Below are positions 45,457-54,222 of a stretch of 64,000 nt of DNA, piece by piece (position 1 is the stretch's first letter; each line of letters starts with the position of its first letter). Below the pieces are notes generated by a model. The model searched no databases. It was not told the DNA's origin and saw nothing but the letters and a program-made list of their open reading frames with translations. The translations under genes were made by a program, and so were the position numbers. The DNA is from DAOSCP01 sp035379625 (GTDB taxonomy: Bacteria > Bacteroidota > Ignavibacteria > Ignavibacteriales > DAOSCP01): NCBI GenBank assembly GCA_035379625.1, contig DAOSVM010000002.1, positions 62,001-126,000 on the forward strand, in the 5' to 3' direction.

Positions 45457-46627
45457 TTTAGATAATTGTTTAGCTTGTAATATATGTAATTTAAATTGCC
45501 CTGTAATGGCTGTACACCCAGAATTCAAAGGACCTAAACTAAGTGGCCCTGCTTATGAAAGGTTTAGAATAAATGCAAGTGAAATAGATGAAAATATTTT
45601 ATTATGTAGTAATTGCAAAACTTGCGATACAGTTTGTCCTGCTAATGTTCCTATTGCTTCTTTAAATATGAAAGCAAAAGCTAATTATTATAAATATCAT
45701 AAACATTCTTTAAGTGATTGGATTTTATCTAATGGTGAAAAATTAGGAAAATTTGCATCATTATCGCCTTATATTACAAATTTTTCGATTAAATATTTCA
45801 AAAAAGCGCTAAAATTAGTAAATATTTCAAATAAAGCTCCTTTACCAAAATACTCAAAAAAGAATTTTTACCAAGAATTTAAAAAAATTAAACAACAATC
45901 ATTCGAACATAAAGTTTTATTCTATCCAGGATGTTTTATTAATTTTTATCAACCTGAAGTGGGTATTGATTTAGTTAAGTTGTTGCAAAAAATTAAAATT
46001 GAAGTAATTGTTGATGAAAGGTTTATCTGTTGTGGTTCTCCTTATGTTTCAAATGGTTATCTAGATATTGCTAAAAATAATGCAATCCATAATTTTGAAT
46101 TACTTAAGTATTGGATAATTGAAAGAAAAATTCCTGTCCTTGCTCTTTGTACAACTTGTAGCCTTATGTTAAGACAAGAGTATCAAGAATTATTTGATAT
46201 GGATGAAATAAAAACAATTGCCAATAATATTTATGATGCAGGTGAATATTTATTAAAAATTTTACCAAAAGAAATTGATAAAATTAAAATTAATAAACAA
46301 AAATTATCTGAAATGATTTACCACGCTCCATGTCACTTAAAAGTGCAAGGAATAGGTCTACCTTTTTATGAAATACTTACACAAATAATTGGTATGAATA
46401 TTCAAAATGCAGATGCTGGTTGTTGTGGAATATCGGGCAATTATGGTTTTAAAGATGAAAACTATAATACATCTATGAAAGTTGGTAACAAATTATTTGA
46501 TAAAATAGAAAAATCAAAAGCTGATGTTGTGTTATCAGAATGTGGAACCTGTAGAATTCAAATAGAGCATGGTTCCCAAAGAAAAACAGAGCATCCAGTG
46601 ACAATTTTAGAAAAACTTATCAGTTAA
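45446..46627 (+). CDS. glpC: Anaerobic glycerol-3-phosphate dehydrogenase subunit C
   Basis: The membrane-associated iron-sulfur subunit passing electrons to menaquinone, about 393 residues. Two [4Fe-4S] motifs are CLACNICNLNCPV and CSNCKTCDTVCPANVP. Two CCG domains follow: FYPGCFINFYQPEVG ... ICCGSP and HAPCHLKVQG ... GCCGISGNYG. The start ATG 45446 follows GGAG and overlaps glpB by 11 bp. A terminator and then element E follow. Confidence 0.94.
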   Translation: MEYNLDNCLACNICNLNCPVMAVHPEFKGPKLSGPAYERFRINASEIDENILLCSNCKTCDTVCPANVPIASLNMKAKANYYKYHKHSLSDWILSNGEKLGKFASLSPYITNFSIKYFKKALKLVNISNKAPLPKYSKKNFYQEFKKIKQQSFEHKVLFYPGCFINFYQPEVGIDLVKLLQKIKIEVIVDERFICCGSPYVSNGYLDIAKNNAIHNFELLKYWIIERKIPVLALCTTCSLMLRQEYQELFDMDEIKTIANNIYDAGEYLLKILPKEIDKIKINKQKLSEMIYHAPCHLKVQGIGLPFYEILTQIIGMNIQNADAGCCGISGNYGFKDENYNTSMKVGNKLFDKIEKSKADVVLSECGTCRIQIEHGSQRKTEHPVTILEKLIS

Positions 46628-46647
46628 TACACTTTTATAAAACCATT

Positions 46648-46684
46648 AAAGCAGGCGAGCGTAAGTGAGCTTGCTTTTTTATTT
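46648..46684 (+). terminator. Intrinsic terminator of the glp operon
   Basis: AAGCAGGC pairs with GCTTGCTT (one G-T pair) around GAGCGTAAGTGA, followed by a T-run. The downstream half is nearly the same as in the rubrerythrin terminator. Confidence 0.75.
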
Positions 46685-46840
46685 TAAAAAATTATTCCTT
46701 AGCTCAGACAGTGTAAGCATAAGCCCGTGTGCCGTGCGGCGCACGGGCAGGCTAACGCCAAAAATTTTTTTTAAATCCGCATAGTACCGATAACCACTAC
46801 AACCTATTCTATTCAATCACGCATTTACATATTACTTTTA

Positions 46841-46916
46841 ATATGAAATATTTTTCATTTCAATTCAAAATTAAATATGCTTCTTTTCATTTTATATGAA
46901 ATATATTCCATTTCAA
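46841..46916 (+). repeat. 23-bp direct repeat unique to the left flank of element E
   Basis: ATATGAAATATTTTTCATTTC (46841) and ATATGAAATATATTCCATTTC (46894) are near-identical and each partly palindromic (GAAAT...ATTTC). They differ from the 17-bp units of the other cores. Confidence 0.6.
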
Positions 46917-46988
46917 CAATATATAAAAATATTCTGATATAATCGCAAAATATTTACCATATACAAAAAATTAAAACAAACAACTCTT

Positions 46989-48185
46989 TCAACTATCTTT
47001 TTCCTTGAATGTAAGCAACTTATTGCGGTAATACTCGTATTGTTTTTTTCGCGCTTGTATTTCTGCGGGTAAGCCAATCGATAAATCGTTTATCAGTTTA
47101 TTAAATTTATCCAATATGCCAACTATGCGCTCCTGCTCTTCCATCGGTGGAATAGGGATATTTATACTTCTGATAGTTTCTAGATTTATCATTCCATAAC
47201 TTGACATTTTTTTTCTAAATTCGTCGTATTTATTTGTCAAATAATAAAATATGAATTTATTTGATAATTTATTTTTAATCTTTGAATTTATACTTGCAAT
47301 GTTCTGATTTGTATAAGCTTCAAATTCCCAAAAAGCAGTTTTAAATCTTGTTGCTCCTACCATTGCCATCAATGTTATGTTTTTCTCAAGTAATTTAGTA
47401 CTAGAATTCTTTAAACCTAATTCTGTAATAAAATCCGATGCTGAATAAATACTTGTATTGTTACAAACTTCCGATTTTAGCCAAGGTATAATACCATTTT
47501 CCCAATATTCTTTTTTTGATTTGGATGGTGTTCCACCGGATGTAACATCACACACCTCTCCCAACGTTTTCCATTCCACAGAATGGCCGTTAAGTAGCCA
47601 AGAGCCATTTTCTTCTGTTGGTGTGAGTAATTTATTTCTGTAATACTCGTATTGTTTATGCCTTAGTTCCAATTCCCTTTCCAAAAGTTGGATATGCTCA
47701 TTAACATCTGCGGTAAATTTATCCAAAATTCGTACTATTTCTTCCTGCACGGGCAGCGGCGGTATGGGAACGCGGAAATTTTGCAAATCTTTTGGATATA
47801 CGTGTGAAACACCAGCACCAGTTTTCAATGAATGTATTATTTCTTGTTTTGTTAATAAAAAATAATAAACATATTTTATTATTAACAAATTTTTATCAGG
47901 ATGTACTGAAAAGGCATCGGATACAAAAATAGGTTCATTCCAAAATGATATGTATCCAGCATATGCACCTGAACCTGCAACAACTATTGTTTCTCCAGTT
48001 CGGTTATATTCATTATGATAATATGCTAGTTTTCTTCCACCAGCTACTACTGGAATGTTTCCAGAAATTGTTTTATCTTTTGTAATTGCATTACCACGCT
48101 TAAACTCGCACACTTCCCCCAACGTTTTCCATTCCACACCGTTGGGGAAGAGCTCATCAATAAGTTGTTTTATGTTGGTAGACAT
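46989..48185 (-). CDS. hsdS: Orphan type I restriction-modification specificity subunit
   Basis: A 398-residue S subunit with two target-recognition domains and two conserved helical spacers. The halves are internal repeats: each TRD begins VEWKTLGEVC and each spacer ends KQYEYYRNKLLT. The signatures VPIPPLPVQEEIVRILDKF and IPIPPMEEQERIVGILDKF close TRD1 and TRD2. It would direct an HsdM/HsdR complex to a bipartite DNA site, but neither gene is adjacent. It is the only gene inside element E. Repeats within the gene make domain exchange with other hsdS copies possible. The frame is intact, so it can be functional with an HsdM elsewhere. Confidence 0.93.
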   Translation of the reverse strand: MSTNIKQLIDELFPNGVEWKTLGEVCEFKRGNAITKDKTISGNIPVVAGGRKLAYYHNEYNRTGETIVVAGSGAYAGYISFWNEPIFVSDAFSVHPDKNLLIIKYVYYFLLTKQEIIHSLKTGAGVSHVYPKDLQNFRVPIPPLPVQEEIVRILDKFTADVNEHIQLLERELELRHKQYEYYRNKLLTPTEENGSWLLNGHSVEWKTLGEVCDVTSGGTPSKSKKEYWENGIIPWLKSEVCNNTSIYSASDFITELGLKNSSTKLLEKNITLMAMVGATRFKTAFWEFEAYTNQNIASINSKIKNKLSNKFIFYYLTNKYDEFRKKMSSYGMINLETIRSINIPIPPMEEQERIVGILDKFNKLINDLSIGLPAEIQARKKQYEYYRNKLLTFKEKDS

Positions 48186-48414
48186 TGGTAATTTCCTATA
48201 AGTGGAAGATAAAATTAAATTTTATGTAAACTTTTAATTTAACAACTTTGCAGGAAAAAAAGAAATTATTTTTTGTTGAATTTCAAAAGTAATTTTTATA
48301 TACAATTATTTTGACTTATAAATTATATTGTTAAATGATTTGTATTGTTTCTTCATTTATTTTGTTTTTATTATTTTTTTTGTAATTATAATTATATTGT
48401 TTTCTATATTATAT

Positions 48415-48506
48415 TGTATTTATAATATTATTTGTATTTACGAATATATTTTAATAGATTTTCTAATATATCGCATTATTAAAATTATTGCATATACGAA
48501 TATTAT
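48415..48506 (+). repeat. 17-bp repeat units in the right flank of element E
   Basis: Units at 48415 (GTATTTATAATATTATT), 48433 (GTATTTACGAATATATT) and 48489 (GCATATACGAATATTAT) follow the same consensus and direction as in elements A and D. Confidence 0.65.
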
Positions 48507-48703
48507 TAAGGATAACTCGTTCTGCTGCTGTATTTTAGGAGTTGTTGAATTGTGAAACGGTTAAGTTAGAATTGGTAAGGTGATAATAAAAAGATAGTTT
48601 TGCGGGCCTTCGGCCCGCTGCCCACGTGCGGCGCAGCCGCACGTGGGCTTAAGCTTACACTGTCTGAGCCCATAATATAAAAAAGTTAATTTAAAAGCTT
48701 CTT

Positions 48704-49513
48704 TTATTCGTTTCCTTTATTATATATTTTATTTGCTTTTTCAGCTGAGGTTGTAATACCTTTTATTAGAGCAGAGCTAAAACCATTATGTTCCATTTCA
48801 TTAAGGCCAGCTATGGTTATACCTTTCGGAGTCGTAACTTTATCAATATGATTTTCAGGATGTCCACCTTTTTTCAAAAGTAATTCTGCGGCGCCTTTTG
48901 CTGTTTGGGCAGCCATTTTTATAGCGTCTTCTGAATGGAAGCCAATTTCAATTCCACCTTGTGATGCTGCTCGTATTGCTCTTAGAAAAAAAGCTGTTCC
49001 ACACGCACATAATGCTGTTGCTGGTGCCATAAGTTCTTCTGGAATAACCATAACTTCACCTAATTGCTTGAATATTTTCTTTACTTCATCCAAACTATCT
49101 TTACCAGTTGAGCAAATACAAGTCATCGACTCTTGTATGGCAATAGCTGTATTTGGCATTGCACGAATTATGTTTTTAACTTTTTTATTATCAATTAAAT
49201 TTGATAATTCTTCAAGTGAAACTCCTGAGGCAACAGAAACTAAAACGTGATTTTCTGTTAGCGTATTTTTTATTTCTTTCAACACTTTTGGAATATGATT
49301 AGGTTGTAAAGCTAAAATTATGATATTTGCAAAATTAACTGCTTCGATGTTATTTGTCGAATAATGAACATTTAATTGTTCAAATTTATCAAGTTGTTCT
49401 TGGTTCCTTCGCGTGATAAAAAGATTTTCGGATGTTATAATGTTTGATTTTAATAAACCTTCTAATATGGCTGTACCTAAATTTCCAGCACCGATTATTG
49501 CTATCTTATCCAT
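48704..49513 (-). CDS. proC: Pyrroline-5-carboxylate reductase
   Basis: A 269-residue last enzyme of proline synthesis. The NADPH motif is IAIIGAGNLGTAILEGLL, then IIRAMPNTA. The C-terminal block ALCACGTAFFLRAIRAAS ... TTPKGITIAGLNEMEHNGF carries the family pattern, slightly varied from the usual SGSGPAY and PGGTT versions. It is 7 bp downstream of thrC on the minus strand. Its 3' end lies near the right end of element E. Confidence 0.93.
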   Translation of the reverse strand: MDKIAIIGAGNLGTAILEGLLKSNIITSENLFITRRNQEQLDKFEQLNVHYSTNNIEAVNFANIIILALQPNHIPKVLKEIKNTLTENHVLVSVASGVSLEELSNLIDNKKVKNIIRAMPNTAIAIQESMTCICSTGKDSLDEVKKIFKQLGEVMVIPEELMAPATALCACGTAFFLRAIRAASQGGIEIGFHSEDAIKMAAQTAKGAAELLLKKGGHPENHIDKVTTPKGITIAGLNEMEHNGFSSALIKGITTSAEKANKIYNKGNE

Positions 49514-49520
49514 AACTACC

Positions 49521-50801
49521 TCATTTGCTTAGAATTGTTTCTTTTACTGCATCAAAATTTGCAGGTAATTTTATACTTTTCTTTTCTTTTTTTAAAGTAT
49601 TTTTCAAATCAATTGGAATATCTACTTTATAATTCGTAAATTTTTCGATAATATCCATAAATTTAGCTGGATGAGCAGTTCCTAAAAATATATTATGAAA
49701 TTGGTTATTATCTAATTTCGCACCACTATACGCACAACTGCTGTGAGGTTCAATTAAAAATGAATATTTTTCATAAAAATCAATAATTCCTTTAATAATT
49801 TGCTCATCAGTAAATGAATATGAATGGATATTATTTCTAATTAAATTAATATTTTGCTCGAAAATATGCCAAATACGCCAGAAATTGCTGGGATTTCCTA
49901 CATCCATAGCATTTGCAAGAGTAGTAATCGAAGGTTTAGGCTCAAATTGATTTGTTTTTAAAAATTTGTAAAATACATCATTTGCATTTAATGATGCAAT
50001 AAAATATTCTACTGGTAAGCCCATTTTTTGAGCTATAATTCCAGCTGTAAGATTTCCAAAATTTCCACTGGGAACAGAAAAAACAATTTTTTTATCAGTG
50101 TTTAGTTGTGAGAAAGCTCTAAAATAATATACAACTTGAGGTAATAACCTACCAATGTTTATAGAGTTTGCAGATGTTAGATGAAATTTTTCTATTAAAT
50201 TATTGTCTATAAGCAAAGATTTTACAATTTTTTGGCAATCATCAAAAGTACCTTCAATTTCTAGAGCAGTGATATTATTATCAAAAGTTGTTAATTGCTT
50301 TTCTTGGATATAACTAACTTTTTGTGATGGATATAACAAAAAAACTCTTGAATTAGGTAAATTGTGAAATGCACTTGCAACTGCGCTACCTGTATCGCCG
50401 GATGTAGCAACAACCACAACAATTTCTTTATCACTATTTTCCAATAAATAGGATGTAGTATTAGCTAAAAATCTAGCGCCAAAATCTTTGAAAGCAAAAG
50501 TTGGCCCGTGATATAATTCCAGTAATGAAAAATTATCATCCATTATCTTTATTGGCGCATCGAAAGAGAAAGTTTTATCGATAATCTCTTCAAAACGATT
50601 TTTAGGAATAGCAACATAATCTTTTAAAATTAGCGACGCAATTTCTTTAATATTGAGTTTCTTTAATTCGTTCAAAGTATTTTTATCAATTTGAGGAAAT
50701 TCTGATGGTAAAAAAAGTCCGTTATCATTTGCTAATCCTGATAATATAGCTTGCTTAAAATTAACTTGATTATTTTTGTCATTAGTAGAAAAATAATACA
50801 T
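49521..50801 (-). CDS. thrC: Threonine synthase
   Basis: A 426-residue PLP enzyme converting O-phosphohomoserine to threonine. The PLP Lys is in FAFKDFGARFLANTTS, VVVATSGDTGSAVASAFH is the phosphate-binding segment, and SANSINIGRLLPQVVYYF and SVPSGNFGNLTAGIIAQKMG are diagnostic of the bacterial class. It forms a pair with proC; both are amino-acid biosynthesis genes but of different pathways. Confidence 0.95.
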   Translation of the reverse strand: MYYFSTNDKNNQVNFKQAILSGLANDNGLFLPSEFPQIDKNTLNELKKLNIKEIASLILKDYVAIPKNRFEEIIDKTFSFDAPIKIMDDNFSLLELYHGPTFAFKDFGARFLANTTSYLLENSDKEIVVVVATSGDTGSAVASAFHNLPNSRVFLLYPSQKVSYIQEKQLTTFDNNITALEIEGTFDDCQKIVKSLLIDNNLIEKFHLTSANSINIGRLLPQVVYYFRAFSQLNTDKKIVFSVPSGNFGNLTAGIIAQKMGLPVEYFIASLNANDVFYKFLKTNQFEPKPSITTLANAMDVGNPSNFWRIWHIFEQNINLIRNNIHSYSFTDEQIIKGIIDFYEKYSFLIEPHSSCAYSGAKLDNNQFHNIFLGTAHPAKFMDIIEKFTNYKVDIPIDLKNTLKKEKKSIKLPANFDAVKETILSK

Positions 50802-51097
50802 AAATTCTCCTGTTGATGAGTAAACAAATAATTTAAAAAAAAATTAGAAAAATCAAAGTTGAAATTAATAAATTTATTTAAACAATATTTAAAGTTGCAA
50901 ATAAATAGTGAAGAAAGTTGAATATTTTTAACAGAATTTTAATTGTTTAATAATTTTATAAGATTTTAAAGAATGAAATTTTGAAATTATACTAAATATA
51001 TGTATATTATAAAGTTATTAATAAAAATCCCGCAGTTAAATTCACTTCGAGGAAAGACAAACAATTAACCAACTTAAAAAAATTAAGGTACGTTTTA
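50802..51097. other. Divergent intergenic region thrC / deaD
   Basis: AT-rich 296-bp region between divergently transcribed genes. It must hold both promoters. The last 90 bases before deaD are less AT-rich and could be a 5' leader, as many DEAD-box helicase genes have. I see no clear hairpin or operator. Confidence 0.4.
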
Positions 51098-52783
51098 ATG
51101 AACAACAAACAATTCAAGGATTTTAATTTATCCAAAGAAGTTCTCAAAGCAGTAAACGAGTTAGGCTTTGAAGAACCAACTCCTATCCAATCCGAAGCAA
51201 TTCCATTTATAATAGAAGGAAAAGATGTCGTAGGCTTAGCAAAAACTGGAACAGGAAAAACAGCTGCTTTTGGGCTTCCACTTGTAGATAAAATAGACCC
51301 AAAAATTAAACAACCACAATTATTAGTGCTTGCTCCTACAAGAGAATTAGCAGTTCAGATTGCAGAACAATTAAAATTTTATTCTACTCATAAAAAGGGA
51401 ATTTATCTTCTACCAATTTATGGTGGCCAATCTATCGATAGACAAATTATGGCTTTAAATAAAGGTATCAATATTGTTGTTGGAACACCGGGAAGAATAA
51501 TTGATCATATCGAAAGAGGAACTCTTAAACTAAACAATGTAAAATATGTAGTTCTTGATGAAGCAGATGAAATGCTCAATATGGGATTTATTGAGGATAT
51601 AGAAAAAATTCTTAGTTATACATCTCCAGAAAAGCAAACAGTAATGTTCTCTGCTACAATGTCGCAGGAAATAATGAAACTTGCGCAAAAATACTTAAAG
51701 AATCCAGAAATTATCAAAGTTATACACGATGAATTAACTGTTGAAAACATTGAACAATATTATTTTGAGGTTAAAGCATCTGATAGAATTGATGCAATGT
51801 GTAGAATATTTGACATTGAAAATTTTAAATTAGCACTCGTATTTTGCAATACGAAAAAAATGGTTGATGATGTCGTTGTACAGCTTCAGGCTAGAGGATA
51901 TTCGGCTGATGCTTTACATGGAGATATGAGCCAAGCGCAACGTGATAAAGTGATGAATAAATTTAAAAAAGGTATAGTTGAAATATTAGTTGCCACCGAT
52001 GTTGCCGCAAGAGGTTTAGATATTAACGATGTCGATGCAGTGTTCAATTTCGATATCCCACAAGACGAAGAATATTATGTTCATAGAATTGGTCGTACTG
52101 GTAGAGCAGGTAGAAGTGGTAAAGCTTACTCATTTGTAACTGGTCGAGATTTTTATAAATTAAAAGATATTGAAAGATTTACTAAAAGTAAAATTAAATT
52201 TAAATTAGTACCTGCTTTTGAAGATGTAGAAAATGCAAAAATTAGAGCATTTTTTGAAGAAGTTATTCCAAAAGTTAAGGATGAAGATATCGATAAATAT
52301 ATCAAAATTATTCAAGAATATATTACTGATGATATTTCATCAATTGAGATTGCAGCAGCATTACTAAAAAGTAGCGTTAGCTTAAATGATATGATGAACC
52401 CAAATGATTTGAATTTTTCAGTTAGAAATCAAAGAAGCCAAACAAATAATTCTCGAGAAAGACATAACTATCGCGATAAAAATGATAGAAATTCTCAAAA
52501 TAGAAATTCTCAATCTGAATCGCGACCAAGTAAAGGAAGAACTAAAAGTAAATTACAAAATCCTGTTACCGTTGAAATTAACATTGGTAGAGAAAGTGAT
52601 ATTAAACCCAAAGATATTCTTGGAATGCTTGCCAATGAAGCAAAAATTCCAGTTAACGCAATAGGAGATATTACTATAAAAGATAATATCTCAACAATAG
52701 TAATCGAAAAAGATTATTTGGATAATTTGAAATTCAAGCGCTCACCAATGTTCAAAGGGAACAAGTATAAATTTAAGTACTAA
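51098..52783 (+). CDS. deaD: DEAD-box RNA helicase, DeaD/CsdA type
   Basis: A 561-residue helicase acting in ribosome assembly and mRNA decay. Motifs in order: Q motif FEEPTPIQSEAIP, I AKTGTGKTAAFG, Ia APTRELAVQ, GTPGRIIDH, II VLDEADEM, III FSATMS, then HGDMSQAQRDKVM, VATDVAARGLDI and HRIGRTGRAGR. A basic low-complexity stretch (about 445-490) precedes a C-terminal DbpA-like RNA-binding domain (VEINIGRESDIKPKDILGML), typical of the DeaD branch. It appears monocistronic, ended by solo end F. Confidence 0.95.
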   Translation: MNNKQFKDFNLSKEVLKAVNELGFEEPTPIQSEAIPFIIEGKDVVGLAKTGTGKTAAFGLPLVDKIDPKIKQPQLLVLAPTRELAVQIAEQLKFYSTHKKGIYLLPIYGGQSIDRQIMALNKGINIVVGTPGRIIDHIERGTLKLNNVKYVVLDEADEMLNMGFIEDIEKILSYTSPEKQTVMFSATMSQEIMKLAQKYLKNPEIIKVIHDELTVENIEQYYFEVKASDRIDAMCRIFDIENFKLALVFCNTKKMVDDVVVQLQARGYSADALHGDMSQAQRDKVMNKFKKGIVEILVATDVAARGLDINDVDAVFNFDIPQDEEYYVHRIGRTGRAGRSGKAYSFVTGRDFYKLKDIERFTKSKIKFKLVPAFEDVENAKIRAFFEEVIPKVKDEDIDKYIKIIQEYITDDISSIEIAAALLKSSVSLNDMMNPNDLNFSVRNQRSQTNNSRERHNYRDKNDRNSQNRNSQSESRPSKGRTKSKLQNPVTVEINIGRESDIKPKDILGMLANEAKIPVNAIGDITIKDNISTIVIEKDYLDNLKFKRSPMFKGNKYKFKY

Positions 52784-52870
52784 GATTAAATATAGACCAC
52801 TGCTTTTATGCGTATAAATATTAAACTTGAAGAAAATATACGATAAGATTATTATTAAAATATATTATTG

Positions 52871-52912
52871 GCTCAGACAGTATAAGCATACCGCACAAAT
52901 AAATTTGTGCGG
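52871..52912 (+). repeat. Solo, shortened end F of the paired-hairpin family
   Basis: GCTCAGACAGTATAAGC (52871-52887) is followed by a hairpin of wholly different sequence, CCGCACAAAT-AA-ATTTGTGCGG (52891-52912). No second hairpin or AT core follows. Confidence 0.72.
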
Positions 52913-52939
52913 TTTTTTTTGCAATTCTTGCAAAAAAAA
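52891..52939 (+). terminator. Likely terminator of deaD, built from end F
   Basis: The 10-bp CCGCACAAAT/ATTTGTGCGG stem is followed by eight T residues, the form of an intrinsic terminator. The T-run itself pairs with a downstream A-run around GCAATTCTTGC. Confidence 0.7.
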
Positions 52940-52988
52940 ATAAATTAATCTCTAATAAAATTTCTTTTAAGTTAATAAATAAAATCTT

Positions 52989-54203
52989 ATGAAAAAACAA
53001 CACTTAAATTTATTCAAAATAAATGAAATTCAAAATTTATATCTTGAAAATTTAAATACTGACCCATTTGATTTTATTAAAAAATACCATAAAAAAATTA
53101 AAAATATTGATTTAAAACCGATTGCAGAACAAATATCCAATTATCGTAAAGCTTTAAAAAAATTCCCATTTTTGAGTGATAAACCTTTATTTATCTATGA
53201 TCAAATATCAATCCAGCAATCATCAAGCGAATTAGCAGCAAAATTCAAAGCTTCTTTATTAAAAGGTAGCAATTTTATTGATTTAACAGGTGGTTTAGGT
53301 ATTGATACACTATTTATTTCTAATAACTTCCAAAATTCAATCTATTGTGAACAAAATGAAGATATTTTTGAAATTTTCCAACATAATTTAAAAATATTAC
53401 AAAATGAAAAAAATATTACACTATTTAATGGCAATTCAATAGAATATTTAGCTAAGTTTGATAATTTCTATTTTGATTGGATTTATATTGATCCTGCAAG
53501 ACGTGATAATGATAAAAGATTTATAAAACTTGAAAGTTGTTCCCCAGATATTTTGAAGCATATGGACTTATTAACTCATAAAAGTAAAAATATACTTTTA
53601 AAATTAGCACCTGCTTTTGATATAAATGAAATTGTAAAAAAAATTCCGAATGTTTACAAAATCATTGCTGTTGAAATAAATTATGAAATGAAAGAAACAT
53701 TGGTCTTAATTGATAATATAAATATCCAAAATGAAATCCAACTACAAGCAATTGATTTAAAAAATAATTTTGAATTTACATCGAAATATTCACATGAAAA
53801 AACAATAATACCTGATATAACTATTAAAGATGAAAATTATATCAATATATTACATCCTTCCATTATTAAACTACAATTAACATTTGAATATTGTAAACAA
53901 TTCAATACAGTGCCACAAGATTTAAATTGTAATATTGCTTATACTAAACAACCACTAAATAACCATAGATGTTATAAGCTCTTAAAAATTATTAAATACA
54001 ATGAAAAACAATTAAAAAAAGAACTAAATGAACTTGGTATTAAAAAAGCAAATATATGGCTTTCAAATGTCAATAAGGACGCAATGAAATTGCAAAATTA
54101 TCTCAAAATATCTCATAACGATAATGTGGGATTGTTTATTTATAAAGATGCCCTAAATACAGAAAAGATTGCTATTGGTACAAAAATTGATAATCTTTTA
54201 TAA
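52989..54203 (+). CDS. Class I SAM-dependent methyltransferase with THUMP-like C-terminal domain
   Basis: A 404-residue protein. The SAM-binding motif is FIDLTGGLGIDTLFIS; the post-I acid is in IYCEQNED, and the catalytic-loop position is IYIDPARRDNDKRF. The C-terminal part (about 290-404) looks like the THUMP-like domain that often follows this methyltransferase type in Bacteroidota. It probably acts on RNA, but the target is unknown. The upstream 70 bp include the terminator at 52891. Confidence 0.78.
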   Translation: MKKQHLNLFKINEIQNLYLENLNTDPFDFIKKYHKKIKNIDLKPIAEQISNYRKALKKFPFLSDKPLFIYDQISIQQSSSELAAKFKASLLKGSNFIDLTGGLGIDTLFISNNFQNSIYCEQNEDIFEIFQHNLKILQNEKNITLFNGNSIEYLAKFDNFYFDWIYIDPARRDNDKRFIKLESCSPDILKHMDLLTHKSKNILLKLAPAFDINEIVKKIPNVYKIIAVEINYEMKETLVLIDNINIQNEIQLQAIDLKNNFEFTSKYSHEKTIIPDITIKDENYINILHPSIIKLQLTFEYCKQFNTVPQDLNCNIAYTKQPLNNHRCYKLLKIIKYNEKQLKKELNELGIKKANIWLSNVNKDAMKLQNYLKISHNDNVGLFIYKDALNTEKIAIGTKIDNLL

Positions 54204-54222
54204 TTAATTTTTTTATTTTGGA

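Larger units (their letters stand above)
46702..48669. mobile_element. Paired-hairpin element E carrying an hsdS gene
   Basis: A 1968-bp enlarged member of the family, between convergent glpC and proC. Left end: GCTCAGACAGTGTAAGC from 46702, L1 46723-46748 (12-bp stem with one G-T pair) and L2 GGCTAACGCC 46750-46759. Right end: R2 48602-48618, R1 48620-48648 (13-bp stem as in A) and ACACTGTCTGAGC ending at 48669. Inside are AT-rich flanks (46760-46988 and 48186-48601) and one complete gene, hsdS. The right flank has 17-bp units; the left has a different 23-bp repeat. Mobility is inferred from structure; no transposase or target duplication is seen. Confidence 0.7.

Noticed and set aside
48328..48555. 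75-residue plus-strand ORF inside element E
   Set aside because: Composition is Ile/Tyr/Phe from AT-rich repeats, with no ribosome site; it overlaps the 17-bp units.
52821..53003. 60-residue minus-strand ORF across end F
   Set aside because: Made of the repeat end and the reverse of the methyltransferase start; no support.
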